From Bosea sp. BIWAKO-01 (GTDB lineage Bacteria; Pseudomonadota; Alphaproteobacteria; Rhizobiales; Beijerinckiaceae), in assembly GCF_001748145.1 (NCBI RefSeq), contig NZ_BCQA01000001.1, positions 3,188,501 to 3,252,500 of the forward strand: a stretch of DNA of 64,000 nucleotides. Direction: 5' to 3'. Below, piece after piece: positions 7,732 through 16,889 of the stretch (positions are counted from its first letter, which is position 1; every line of letters starts with the position of its first letter). A program made the translations under genes and the position numbers. The notes under the pieces are model-generated. The model was given only the letters and a program-made list of their open reading frames with translations, was not told the DNA's origin and ran no database searches.

Positions 7732-8631
7732 ATGAATGAGCGTTCGCTTCCCCGCCAAACATCGCGGAAGCCCAGCAATCTCCATACCGCTCTCGCGAAG
7801 CGAATTCTGGCCTGCGCCGCCGAGAAGCAGTGGTCGGCCGGTTTCCACCTGCGGGAGGCCGAGATTGCACGAGCTTTTGAGGTTTCGCGCACTCCGGTGC
7901 GAGCTGCGCTCGGCCTGCTGGCCGAGCAGGGCGCAGTCGAAGCACGCGTGAACCAGGGCTTTTTTCTTGCGCGGGACGGCAAGGATCTCGAGGCCGCAGA
8001 GCGCTCCCTGCCGAGCGCGCGTGACGAGGACATCATTCATGCCATCCTGCGGGATCGCGAGGCTGGTCGCCTGCCCGAGAACCTTATCGAAACCGACCTT
8101 CTGCAGACCTATCAGATCGGCCGGAGCGCCCTCAGCAAGGTTCTGCTGCGCCTTGCGGAGGATGGGCTGATCAAGCGACGCCGCGGCCACGGCTGGAGTT
8201 TCGTACCGTCGCTCGCTTCGCCTGAGGCGCGGGAGGAAAGCTATCGCTTCCGCATGATGATCGAATGCTTGGGGCTGTGCGAGCCGAGCTTTCGGGTCAA
8301 CAAGCCGGCCTTTGCGCGAAGCCGGGCAGCGCATGAGGCTTTCATCGCCGATCTCGATGATACGCCGTCCGCAGAGCGCTTCTTCGAGATCAACGCCGGC
8401 TTTCACGGCATGCTTGCCGCCTGTTCCGGCAATCGCTTCGTCGTCCAGGCGATGGAGGCGCAGAACTCGCTGCGCCGCCTGACCGAGTACGCCGATTACG
8501 GCGGCCTCGATCGGGAGGCGTTGCTGCGATCCTGCCGGGAACACCTGGCGATCCTGGATGCGCTCGAGCAGGGCGACACGAACTGGGCGGCGACCCTGAT
8601 GCGCCAGCATCTGACGCGCGCGCCGCGCTGA
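7732..8631 (+). CDS. GntR-family transcription regulator with two winged helices and FCD-type effector domain
   Basis: 299 residues. Residues about 15-80 form a GntR winged helix (FHLREAEIARAFEVSRTPVR, LLAEQGAVEARVNQGFF). Residues about 100-160 repeat the pattern (LIETDLLQTYQIGRSALSKV, LAEDGLIKRRRGHGWSF), giving a tandem winged-helix layout. The rest is all-helical and FadR/FCD-like (AAHEAFIADLDD, EINAGFHGMLAACSGN, EHLAILDALEQGDTNWAATLMRQHL). It is followed 152 bases later by the transaminase operon and is its probable local regulator; the matching motifs before both support this. The ligand is likely a pathway intermediate. Confidence 0.85.
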   Translation: MNERSLPRQTSRKPSNLHTALAKRILACAAEKQWSAGFHLREAEIARAFEVSRTPVRAALGLLAEQGAVEARVNQGFFLARDGKDLEAAERSLPSARDEDIIHAILRDREAGRLPENLIETDLLQTYQIGRSALSKVLLRLAEDGLIKRRRGHGWSFVPSLASPEAREESYRFRMMIECLGLCEPSFRVNKPAFARSRAAHEAFIADLDDTPSAERFFEINAGFHGMLAACSGNRFVVQAMEAQNSLRRLTEYADYGGLDREALLRSCREHLAILDALEQGDTNWAATLMRQHLTRAPR

Positions 8632-8727
8632 GCCGGTCTCTCCTTCCCCGCGGCTGAGCCGAAGGCGTCACGCCTTTGCTTCGTGACATTCCGTTGGCCC
8701 GAACGCGGCCATCAGGCTCGCTTGACA

Positions 8728-8747
8728 TTGTATTATTTTTGCAAAAA
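8728..8747 (+). promoter_or_regulatory. GntR operator candidate, site 2
   Basis: TTGTATTATTTTTGCAAAAA starts directly after a TTGACA hexamer (8722-8727, possible -35 box) and contains the perfect 12-bp palindrome TTTTTGCAAAAA (8736-8747). It ends 36 bases before the transaminase start. It shares 16 of 20 bases with the inverted site before the GntR gene. The AT-rich patch stands out against the GC-rich surroundings. Confidence 0.6.
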
Positions 8748-8783
8748 GATCAAAACATCATCCAGCGCTCCTGAGGTTCAATC

Positions 8784-10112
8784 TTGCTCGCTTCCGCCGC
8801 CACCCGCCCGAATGACCTCGATGCCCATTGGATGCCGTTCACGGCCAATCGGCGTTTCAAGAGTGATCCGCGCCTCTTCGTCGGAGCCGAGGGCAATTAT
8901 TATCTGACAGCCGACGGGCGCCGGATCCTCGACGGCATGGCCGGGCTCTGGTGCGTGAATGCCGGACATGGCCATCCGCGGATCAAGGAGGCGATCAAGG
9001 CCCAGGTCGACAGGCTAGACTACGTCTCCTGTTTCCAGATGGGACATCCCGACGCCTTCACGCTGGCGAGCCGCATCGCCAACATGATGCCGAAGGGGCT
9101 CGACCATGTCTTCTTCTCCAATTCGGGCTCGGAGGCGGTCGACACGGCGCTCAAGATCGCGCTGGCCTATCACCGCCAGCGCGGCGAGGCAGGGCGCACC
9201 CGCCTGATCGGCCGGGCGCGCGGCTATCACGGCATGGGCTTCGGCGGGCTCTCGGTTGCGGGTATCAGCCGGCACCGCCGCGATTTCGGGCCCCTCCTGC
9301 CGGGTGTCGCCCATCTCCCGCACACGCTGGACCTGGCCAGGAATGCCTTCTCGCGCGGCGAGCCCGATCATGGCGCTGATCTCGCCGAGGATCTCGAGCG
9401 GCTCGTGCAGATCCATGATGCGTCGACGATCGCGGCTGTCATCGTCGAACCGGTTGCGGGCTCGACCGGCGTGCTGCCGCCGCCCAAGGGCTATCTCAAG
9501 CGTCTGCGCGAAATCTGCGACAGGCACGGCATCCTGCTGATCTTCGACGAGGTGATCTCGGGCTTCGGGCGGCTGGGTGCTTCCTGCGCCGCCGAAGCCT
9601 TCGGCGTCATTCCCGACATGATCACCTGCGCCAAGGGGCTGACCAATGGCGCCGTGCCGATGGGGGCGACCATTGTTGGGCCGCATATCTACGAGGCCTT
9701 CATGACCGGTCCGGAAGGCAGCATCGAGCTCTTCCACGGTTATACCTATTCGGGGCATCCGCTCGCCTGCGCCGCGGGCCTGGCCACCCTGCAAGTCTAT
9801 GAAGAGGAAGGGCTGTTCGAACGCGCGCGGCGGATCGCGCGCCACTGGGAGGACGCGGCGCATGCCCTGAAGGGCGCACCGCACGTCATCGATATCCGCA
9901 CTATCGGTCTCGTGGCCGCGATCGAGTTCGAGCCACGGCCCGGTGGTGCCGGCCAGCGCAGCTCGGAATGCGCCGAGGCCTGTTTCCAGGACGGTGTCCT
10001 CGTGCGCGCCGGCGCCGATCTGCTGGTGCTGTCGCCGCCGCTGACGATTGAGCCCGACGAGATCGACCGCCTCTTCGCCAGCATCCGCAAGGCGCTCGCA
10101 ACCATCGCCTGA
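8784..10112 (+). CDS. Class III omega-amino acid:pyruvate aminotransferase (BauA-like)
   Basis: 442 residues, full length for fold-type I class III PLP transaminases. The N-terminal HWMPFTANRRFK and the block DGMAGLWCVNAGHGHP are typical of beta-alanine/omega-amino acid:pyruvate transaminases. SNSGSEAVDTALK and YHGMGFGG bind the cofactor phosphate and ring, FDEVISGFGR supplies the PLP aspartate, and Lys284 in CAKGLTNG forms the Schiff base. It likely converts an omega-amino acid such as beta-alanine or 4-aminobutyrate to its semialdehyde in the cytoplasm. It is first in the operon, 34 bases before the aldehyde dehydrogenase that would oxidise the product. Confidence 0.88.
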   Translation: MLASAATRPNDLDAHWMPFTANRRFKSDPRLFVGAEGNYYLTADGRRILDGMAGLWCVNAGHGHPRIKEAIKAQVDRLDYVSCFQMGHPDAFTLASRIANMMPKGLDHVFFSNSGSEAVDTALKIALAYHRQRGEAGRTRLIGRARGYHGMGFGGLSVAGISRHRRDFGPLLPGVAHLPHTLDLARNAFSRGEPDHGADLAEDLERLVQIHDASTIAAVIVEPVAGSTGVLPPPKGYLKRLREICDRHGILLIFDEVISGFGRLGASCAAEAFGVIPDMITCAKGLTNGAVPMGATIVGPHIYEAFMTGPEGSIELFHGYTYSGHPLACAAGLATLQVYEEEGLFERARRIARHWEDAAHALKGAPHVIDIRTIGLVAAIEFEPRPGGAGQRSSECAEACFQDGVLVRAGADLLVLSPPLTIEPDEIDRLFASIRKALATIA

Positions 10113-10146
10113 CCCTGCCCACCCCCGTTTGAAGAGGTTGCGCGAC

Positions 10147-11577
10147 GTGAGCGCCTATCCCGACGTTACCCTGCATATCGGCGGCGCTGCTCGCGTGGGC
10201 TCCGGCGCCGAGATCGAGATCCATGATCCTGCGACCGGCGAAATCCTGGCCACGGCGCGCCTGGCATCGGCGGTCGATCTCGACGACGCGCTGAAGGCTG
10301 CCGAGGCGGGCTTTTCTGCCTGGCGCGCGGTCTCGGTCTTCGAACGCTGCCGTATCCTGCGTCGCGTCGGCGAATTGCTGCGGGCGCGCCAGGACGCCAT
10401 TGGCGCGGTGATGACGCGTGAGCAGGGCAAGCCTCTCGCCGAGGCGCGCGGTGAGGTGGTCGCATCGGCCGAAGTCTTCGAATGGTATGCCGAGGAAGGG
10501 CGCCGCGCCTATGGGCGGGTTGTCCCTAGCCGCACGGCCGGCGCCCGGATGATCGTGGTGCGGGAGCCGATCGGTCCCGTTGCCGCCTTCACGCCCTGGA
10601 ATTTTCCGGCGTTGACGCCGGCGCGCAAGATCGCGGGTGCGCTGGGTGCCGGCTGCTCGATCATCATCAAGCCCTCGGAGGAAACCCCGGCGACCTGCCT
10701 GGCCCTGGTCGAGGCCTGTGTCGAGGCAGGCGTGCCGGCGGGCGCGATCAACCTCGTCCTGGGAGATCCGCCAACGGTCTCGCGGCATCTGGTCAGCTCA
10801 GCGGTAATCCGGAAGGTCTCGTTCACCGGTTCCACGGCGGGAGGGCGTGCGGTTGCAGCCCTGGCCGCCCAAGGGCCCAAGCGCGCGACGCTGGAACTCG
10901 GTGGTCACGCCCCCGTCCTGGTATTCGATGATGTCGATGTCGAGGCGGTGGCTGCGCTCGGAGCCCAGCGAAAATTCCGCAATGCCGGCCAGGTCTGTGT
11001 CGCGCCGACACGGCTCTATGTCCACGAGGCGGTGCATGATCGCTTCGTCACCGCCCTCGCCTCGGCCGCCCAGCGGATCAAGGTCGGCAATGGCCTCGAC
11101 CAGGGCATCGGCATGGGTCCGCTTGCCAATGCCAGGCGGTTGGAGGCGGTGCATGGATTGATCGAGGATGCGCAGCGCCATGGCGCCAGGCTTGTCTGCG
11201 GCGGGGAGCGCATCGGCAATCGTGGCTTCTTCTACGCGCCGACCGTTCTCGCCGATGTGCCGGAGGCCGCGGCGATCATGAGCGAGGAGCCCTTCGGGCC
11301 GGTGGCTCCGATCGCCCGCTTCCGCGATCTGGACGAGGTCATCAGTCGTGCCAACGGCCTGCCGGTCGGGCTCGCCGCCTATGCATTCACGGGCTCCGGC
11401 TCACGGGCCCTTGCGCTCGGCGAACGGATCGAGGCCGGGATGGTCGGCATCAATCGCTTCGAGATCGCCGCGGCGGAAACCCCATTCGGCGGGGTCAAGG
11501 ACAGCGGCGACGGCCGCGAGGGGGGCACCGAGGGGCTCGACGCCTATCTTGTCACCAAGACGATCAGCCAAGCCTGA
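10147..11577 (+). CDS. NAD(P)-dependent aldehyde dehydrogenase, succinate-semialdehyde type
   Basis: 476 residues from GTG 10147; longer upstream starts would run back into the transaminase gene. It has the ALDH core: FTPWNFPAL, the cofactor segment IIIKPSEETP, SFTGSTAGGR, Glu250 in LELGGHAP, catalytic Cys284 in NAGQVCVAPTR, and EEPFGPVAP. The pattern fits succinate- or other semialdehyde dehydrogenases (GabD-like). It presumably oxidises the semialdehyde made by the adjacent transaminase. The exact substrate chain length cannot be read from the sequence. Confidence 0.87.
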   Translation: MSAYPDVTLHIGGAARVGSGAEIEIHDPATGEILATARLASAVDLDDALKAAEAGFSAWRAVSVFERCRILRRVGELLRARQDAIGAVMTREQGKPLAEARGEVVASAEVFEWYAEEGRRAYGRVVPSRTAGARMIVVREPIGPVAAFTPWNFPALTPARKIAGALGAGCSIIIKPSEETPATCLALVEACVEAGVPAGAINLVLGDPPTVSRHLVSSAVIRKVSFTGSTAGGRAVAALAAQGPKRATLELGGHAPVLVFDDVDVEAVAALGAQRKFRNAGQVCVAPTRLYVHEAVHDRFVTALASAAQRIKVGNGLDQGIGMGPLANARRLEAVHGLIEDAQRHGARLVCGGERIGNRGFFYAPTVLADVPEAAAIMSEEPFGPVAPIARFRDLDEVISRANGLPVGLAAYAFTGSGSRALALGERIEAGMVGINRFEIAAAETPFGGVKDSGDGREGGTEGLDAYLVTKTISQA

Positions 11578-11599
11578 GACGACCGGAGAAAGACGACCG

Positions 11600-12445
11600 A
11601 TGACGCGCAACGGACATGGCGAGAAGCTCTCCTATTACCAGCTCGGACGGACGGCGATCTTTGCCTGCCAGGCCGACCAGCGCTTCTCCTATTGCTGCTA
11701 TATTCCCGAGGGCTACGAGGAGAACGGCACAAGGCGCTATCCGCTGGCCGTCCTGATCCACGGCAGCACCCGCACGGTCGACAGCCTGCGCGACCAGTTC
11801 ATTGACTTCGCCGAAGCCAACCAATGCGTCGTCCTGGTGCCGCTCTTTCCCTGCGGGATCGGGGAGCCGGGCGACACGCATAACTACAAGCGCATCCTCT
11901 ATCGCGGTATCCGTTACGACCTCCTGGTCCTGGCGATGATCGAGGAGATCGGCGAACTCTATCGCCTCGACGCCGAGAAGGTGCTGATGCACGGTTTCTC
12001 CGGCGGCGGGCAGTTCGTGCACCGCTTCTTCTACCTGCACCCTGAGCGACTGCTGGCGGTCTCGATCGGCGCTCCTGGCGTCGTGACTCTGCCGGACCCG
12101 GACAAGCCGTGGTGGCTCGGGACAGGCCATCTGAAGAGCATCTTCGGACGTGATCTTGATCTGTCCGAGATGCGCAAAGTCGCGGTCCAGATGGTCATCG
12201 GCGGCGATGACATCGAGACCTGGGACGTGACCGTCGCTCCCAGTTCCTCGAACTGGATGGAGGGCATCAACGAGACCGGCGTGACGCGGGTCGATCGCCT
12301 GCGCTCGCTTGAGCGCGCCTTCCTGAGCCTCGATATCCCGGTGCGCTTCGATGTCGTGCCCGGCGTCGAGCATATCGGACATCTCGTGCACCCCCCGGTG
12401 AAGGAGTTCTTCGCCAGCGCGCTTGCCCGACGGCAAAACCTCTAG
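11600..12445 (+). CDS. Cytoplasmic alpha/beta hydrolase, polyhydroxybutyrate depolymerase/esterase-like
   Basis: 281 residues, ATG 11600, 22 bases after the dehydrogenase stop. No signal peptide. The strand YPLAVLIHGSTR gives the oxyanion HG, MHGFSGGGQF is the nucleophile elbow (GFSGG), and PGVEHIGH near the C-terminus holds the catalytic His. The segment VIGGDDIETWD probably carries the acid. Related hydrolases act on small esters or amides; here the operon suggests release of an acid or amine from an imported conjugate. Confidence 0.75.
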   Translation: MTRNGHGEKLSYYQLGRTAIFACQADQRFSYCCYIPEGYEENGTRRYPLAVLIHGSTRTVDSLRDQFIDFAEANQCVVLVPLFPCGIGEPGDTHNYKRILYRGIRYDLLVLAMIEEIGELYRLDAEKVLMHGFSGGGQFVHRFFYLHPERLLAVSIGAPGVVTLPDPDKPWWLGTGHLKSIFGRDLDLSEMRKVAVQMVIGGDDIETWDVTVAPSSSNWMEGINETGVTRVDRLRSLERAFLSLDIPVRFDVVPGVEHIGHLVHPPVKEFFASALARRQNL

Positions 12446-12529
12446 CGGGGCAGGGCGCGGCGATCTGCCAGCCATTTGGGCGGTGACACCGGAAAACCGG
12501 GCGCCGCTCGCGAACGAAAGGGAGAGATC

Positions 12530-14083
12530 ATGAAGGTTGCATGGCTTGCGGCCCTGGCCGCGCTCGCCTGCCCGATGCAGGCGCTCGCTCAGGTCCCGAA
12601 ACAGGGTGGCGAGCTGCGCATCGCGCTCTCCACCGATATCACGAGCAGCGAGCCGGGTGTTCGGCGCAGCGGCGACAGCGACACCATTCTCCATCATGTG
12701 CTCGAGGCCCTGGTCGCCTATCGCGAGGACCTGACCATCGCGCCGCTGCTGGCAGAGACCTACACGGTCGGCGACGGCGGCCGCAGCTACAGCTTCACCC
12801 TGCGCGACGGAATCACCTTCCATAACGGTGCGCCGATGTCCTCGGCGGACGTGAAATGGAGCTGGGACCGCCTGCTGGACCCGGCGACGAAATGGCAGTG
12901 CCGGGGCTGGTATGACGGCTCGCAGGACACCAAGATCGAGGCGATCGAGACGCCCGATGCACGCACGGTGGTCTTCAGGCTGGCCGCGCCTTCGGCGCTC
13001 TTCCTGCACTATGTCGCCAATGTCCAATGCCTGACCGGCATCCTGCACAAGGATTCGGTCGGGCCGAACGGTGAGTGGCGCCAGCCGGTCGGTACGGGCC
13101 CCTTCACCTTCGCCGAGTGGCGCAAGAACTCGTTCATTCTCCTCAAGAAATTTGCCGGCTACCGACCGCGTTCCGAGCCGATGAGCGGCTATGCCGGGGC
13201 GCGCCTCGCCCATGTCGATCAGGTGCGCTGGATGGTGGTGCCCGATGACGCCACACGCAGGACGGCCCTGCGGGCAGGCCAGATCGACTGGATCGTCACC
13301 GATGTCTCGGATGTGGTCGACCTGAGGGCGGCCAAGGGCGTCAGGGTCGCGACCGCACAGGGGCTGAGCTGGAACGTGCTGCTCGTCCAGACACGCGACC
13401 CGCTTTTCGCCGATATTCGCGTCAGACGCGCGCTGGCCCATGCCATCGATCTCAAGACGCTGGTGGAAACCAGGACGGACGGGCTCGGCAAGCCCAATCC
13501 CTCGGCCATCCCGGACGCGAGTTCGGCCCATACAGCGGTCCACGGCAAGGGTTATGCCTACGACCCCGATCTCGCCCGCAGGTTGCTGAAGGAGGCCGGA
13601 TATGACGGGCGGCCGATCAAGCTGCAGACGTCGCAGAAGCTCGCCCATCTCTACGACACTGCCATCATTCTCCAGTCAATGCTCAAGCAGGCCGGCTTCA
13701 ATGTCGATCTCGAGGTGCTGGAATGGGCAACCCAGCTCGACCGCTACAGCAAGGGCAATTTCCAGCTCCAGTCCTTCCGCTTCACGGCACGGCTCGAACC
13801 CTCTCTGAATTACAAGACGATCGTCGGCTCCAAGGATGTCGACCCTGACAACCAGTGGGAGGACCCGCATGCCATCGCGCTGCTGTCCTCCTCGACGGCG
13901 GAGCTCGATCCCGGCCGGCGCCAAGCGATCTTCGACGAAATGCATCTGCGCATGATCGACCAGGCACCGATCGTCAGCCTCTACAACACCCCCCTCGTCG
14001 AAGCCTCGACCGACCGCGTCGACGGCATCGGCGTCACCGGCTTCGGCAAGATGCGCGCCTGGGGCGTGTGGATCACCCGTTAG
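12530..14083 (+). CDS. Periplasmic solute-binding protein, ABC family 5 (paralogue 1)
   Basis: 517 residues, start at ATG 12530 after GGGAGAGATC. Signal peptide MKVAWLAALAALACPMQALA then QVPKQGGELRIAL. The family-5 (DppA/OppA) signature is visible in YSFTLRDGITFHNGAPMSSADVKWSWDR. It is closely related to the protein at 15261-16811 (both carry EVLEWATQLDRYSKGN), and quite different from the one at 40735. No permease or ATPase genes accompany it, so it must use a transporter encoded elsewhere. It probably delivers the conjugate degraded by this operon. Confidence 0.88.
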   Translation: MKVAWLAALAALACPMQALAQVPKQGGELRIALSTDITSSEPGVRRSGDSDTILHHVLEALVAYREDLTIAPLLAETYTVGDGGRSYSFTLRDGITFHNGAPMSSADVKWSWDRLLDPATKWQCRGWYDGSQDTKIEAIETPDARTVVFRLAAPSALFLHYVANVQCLTGILHKDSVGPNGEWRQPVGTGPFTFAEWRKNSFILLKKFAGYRPRSEPMSGYAGARLAHVDQVRWMVVPDDATRRTALRAGQIDWIVTDVSDVVDLRAAKGVRVATAQGLSWNVLLVQTRDPLFADIRVRRALAHAIDLKTLVETRTDGLGKPNPSAIPDASSAHTAVHGKGYAYDPDLARRLLKEAGYDGRPIKLQTSQKLAHLYDTAIILQSMLKQAGFNVDLEVLEWATQLDRYSKGNFQLQSFRFTARLEPSLNYKTIVGSKDVDPDNQWEDPHAIALLSSSTAELDPGRRQAIFDEMHLRMIDQAPIVSLYNTPLVEASTDRVDGIGVTGFGKMRAWGVWITR

Positions 14084-14096
14084 CAGGAGCATGCCA

Positions 14097-15236
14097 ATGA
14101 CGACCTCGCCCTTTCCCTTCGTCTCTATCTCCGGTGCCCCGCGTGAGCGCGGCCGGCAATATGGCGAGGCCGCCAGGGAGCGCGTGCGCCGGAGCGTCGA
14201 GCTCTATGGCGACCAGCTCGCGGAGTTCGGCTATCAGCCTGCGGCCCAGTCCGAACTGATCATGGCGTTCGCCGGCGAGATCGAGGCCTTCGGAGCCCAT
14301 TACCTCGACGAGATGCGTGGGATTGCCGAAGGGGCCGGCGTCACGCTCGAAGACATCGTGATGGTCAACGCCAGGACCGAGGTCATCGCCAAGGCCCGCA
14401 TCGAACGGAGCAGGCCGCAGCGGGAACAGGACGAGGCCGACGATGGCTGCACCGGTCTCGTGGTCATGCCGGAGCGCAGCCTGTCGGGGCGGCTGATCCA
14501 TGCCCAGAACTGGGATTGGCGCGCCGAATGCGCGGAGACGGCGATCGTGCTGCGGGTGCGCCCCGATAACGGCCCGGATTTCCTGACCTTCGTCGAGGCC
14601 GGGGGACTTGCCCGTTCCGGCATGAATGCGGCTGGGCTCGCCATCACCGCCAACTATCTCGACAGTGACCGGGACTATCGCCAGCAGGGCGTGCCGCTTG
14701 CCCTGATCCGCCGCAAGGTGCTCGAGCAATCCCACCTCGCTTTCGCGATCAGGGCCGTCGCGACGACGCAGAAGACCTGCTCGAACAACATGATCCTGTC
14801 GAGCGCCGAGGGGTTTGCGGTCAATTACGAATGCGCCCCGGACGAGGCTTTCGCGATCTATCCGAGCGACGGGCTGATCGTTCACGCCAATCACTGGGTC
14901 AGTCCCATTGCGCTTGGAAAGCTCAGGGATACCGGTCTCGTCAACGTGCCGGACAGCGTCTACCGCGACTGGCGCGTGCGCCGATTGCTGGATCAGAGCG
15001 GTGGCACCCTGTCCGCCGCCGAGGTTAAGGCTGCGCTCTTCGACGATTTCGCCACGCCCTACAGCGTCTGCCGGCCACCGCGGCCCGGCCTGCGCGATGC
15101 TCACCTCTCGGCGACCGTCGCGATGGTGGTGATGGAGCCGGAGAGCGGCGTGATGGAGGTGGCGGCTCTTCCCGCCCTCGATCGCCGTTTTACCCAATAC
15201 AGCCTCGCCGACGAGCCGAAGATGCTCGCGGCCTGA
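14097..15236 (+). CDS. C45-family Ntn-hydrolase / autoproteolytic acyltransferase
   Basis: 379 residues from ATG 14097; AGGAG at 14085-14089 gives 7-base spacing, against one base for the ATG at 14091. The family (penicillin acyl-CoA:6-APA acyltransferase, Drosophila Tan) matures by self-cleavage before a cysteine nucleophile. DDGCTGLVV places it at Cys118, followed by the conserved HAQNWDWRAE, EAGGLARSGMNAAGLAITANYL and CSNNMILSSAEG. Members hydrolyse or transfer amide-linked acyl groups, including beta-alanyl amides. Between two solute-binding proteins and behind an omega-transaminase, it is the likely enzyme that opens the imported amide. Confidence 0.85.
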   Translation: MTTSPFPFVSISGAPRERGRQYGEAARERVRRSVELYGDQLAEFGYQPAAQSELIMAFAGEIEAFGAHYLDEMRGIAEGAGVTLEDIVMVNARTEVIAKARIERSRPQREQDEADDGCTGLVVMPERSLSGRLIHAQNWDWRAECAETAIVLRVRPDNGPDFLTFVEAGGLARSGMNAAGLAITANYLDSDRDYRQQGVPLALIRRKVLEQSHLAFAIRAVATTQKTCSNNMILSSAEGFAVNYECAPDEAFAIYPSDGLIVHANHWVSPIALGKLRDTGLVNVPDSVYRDWRVRRLLDQSGGTLSAAEVKAALFDDFATPYSVCRPPRPGLRDAHLSATVAMVVMEPESGVMEVAALPALDRRFTQYSLADEPKMLAA

Positions 15237-15260
15237 CATGTCTATCCACGGGAGGAATGA

Positions 15261-16811
15261 ATGAGAATGCGTTTCACGGCACTCGCATTGATGATGGGCG
15301 CTGCTTGTTTTCAGGCGTCGAAGGCCGAGGCCGACACTCTGCGCGTGCGTCTCAATGCCGATATCCGCAGCGTCAATCCCGGGGTGAACCGGGACGACAC
15401 GACGGACGGCGTGGTGCTTCACATGGTCGAGGGCCTTGTCGGCTACTCCGCCAACGGCACCCCGAAGCCGCTGCTCGCAGACAGCATCGAGGTGTCGCCG
15501 GATGGGCTGACCTATACGCTCAAGCTGCGCAGGGGCGTGAAGTTCCACGATGGCACGACGCTGACATCCGCGGATGTCGTCTGGAACTGGCAGCGTTACA
15601 TGGACCCGAAGACGGGCTGGCTCTGCACGGGAGAGTACAACGGATCAGACATCCTCAAGGTCGAGATCGCCGCTCCCGATGCGGACACCGTCGTCTTCAC
15701 CCTGAACCGTCCGAGTTCTGTCTTTCTCGCGGGCATCGCGCGGAATCAGTGCGGGCAGACTGCGATCATCGCCCGCTCGTCCTTCAACCCTGACGGCTCG
15801 TTCAAGGCGCCGGTCGGGACCGGGCCATTCAAGTTCGGGGAATGGAAGCGCGGTGAATATGTTCGCCTCGACAGGTTCGACGGCTATACCGATCGTGGCG
15901 GCGAGCCGGATGGCTATGTCGGGGGCAAGCGCGCGCTCGTCGATACCGTCAACTTCATGGTGATCCCCGACAACGCCACGGCCAAGGCCGCGTTGCTGCG
16001 TGGCAATATCGACATCCTGCCTTCGCTCGCGGCAGCCGACATTCCAGAGATGAAGGCGCGTCCGGAGCTCAAGGTCTCGTCCTCGCCGACCATGATGCTC
16101 AACACGATCCTGCTGCAGACCCGCGATCCGCTGCTGGCCAACGTCAAGATGCGTCAGGCCATCGCCGCCGCGATCGACACGCGCGAACTCGTCAAGGCCG
16201 TGTCGGAGGGGCTGGGGCAGCCAAACGCTTCGGTCGTTCCGACGGAATCGCGCTTCTACTCGAAGGAGCAGGCCCGCCTCCACAGCTATGACCCGGCCAA
16301 GGCTGCTCGTCTGTTGAAGGAGGCGGGTTATGCCGGCCAGCCGATCGTGCTGATGGCGAACAAGAACGAGCGCGACACCTATGAGAGCGCTGTCATCGCC
16401 CAGGCGATGCTGCAATCGGCCGGAATCAACGCGACGCTCGAGGTGCTGGAATGGGCGACGCAGCTCGATCGCTACAGCAAGGGCAACTACCAGATGCAGT
16501 CCTTCTCCTATTCGGCCCGCTATGACCCCGCCCTGGCCTATGGCGCGGTGATGGGCTCGAAGGACAAGCGTCCGAACCGGATCTGGGACGATCCGCAGGC
16601 GGAGGAGCTCCTGCGCGATATCCTGGCATCGACCAAGGATGGCGAACGTCAGGCCCTGTTCGACAAGCTCCATGCTCTCTTCATTGAGCAGGCGCCGTTC
16701 CTGATGCTCTATAACGGTGTCGAAGTCGCCGCGGCGCGCTCAAGCGTCCAGGGCTATGCCGCGACCATCATGCCGAAGCCGAGACTCTGGGCCGTCAGCC
16801 TCAAGAAGTGA
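15261..16811 (+). CDS. Periplasmic solute-binding protein, ABC family 5 (paralogue 2)
   Basis: 516 residues with a signal peptide (MRMRFTALALMMGAACFQAS, cleavage near AEA). GGGAGG lies just before the start. Family-5 signature: YTLKLRRGVKFHDGTTLTSA. It shares EVLEWATQLDRYSKGN and the overall order of motifs with the protein at 12530, so the pair arose by duplication, yet an unrelated enzyme gene separates them. Two receptors suggest two related ligands, or one ligand before and after processing. No membrane components are present in this operon. Confidence 0.88.
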   Translation: MRMRFTALALMMGAACFQASKAEADTLRVRLNADIRSVNPGVNRDDTTDGVVLHMVEGLVGYSANGTPKPLLADSIEVSPDGLTYTLKLRRGVKFHDGTTLTSADVVWNWQRYMDPKTGWLCTGEYNGSDILKVEIAAPDADTVVFTLNRPSSVFLAGIARNQCGQTAIIARSSFNPDGSFKAPVGTGPFKFGEWKRGEYVRLDRFDGYTDRGGEPDGYVGGKRALVDTVNFMVIPDNATAKAALLRGNIDILPSLAAADIPEMKARPELKVSSSPTMMLNTILLQTRDPLLANVKMRQAIAAAIDTRELVKAVSEGLGQPNASVVPTESRFYSKEQARLHSYDPAKAARLLKEAGYAGQPIVLMANKNERDTYESAVIAQAMLQSAGINATLEVLEWATQLDRYSKGNYQMQSFSYSARYDPALAYGAVMGSKDKRPNRIWDDPQAEELLRDILASTKDGERQALFDKLHALFIEQAPFLMLYNGVEVAAARSSVQGYAATIMPKPRLWAVSLKK

Positions 16812-16889
16812 CCGATGGGCGCGCAGGCAAGCCGCCCTCCAGCGGCTCGCCTGCGCTGTCGTCCGCCAGGATTCCCCAACAAGCGAGAC

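Noticed and set aside
11564..13648. Minus-strand open frame of 694 codons
   Set aside because: Opposite the hydrolase and binding-protein genes, which have clear motifs and signal peptides; composition-driven.
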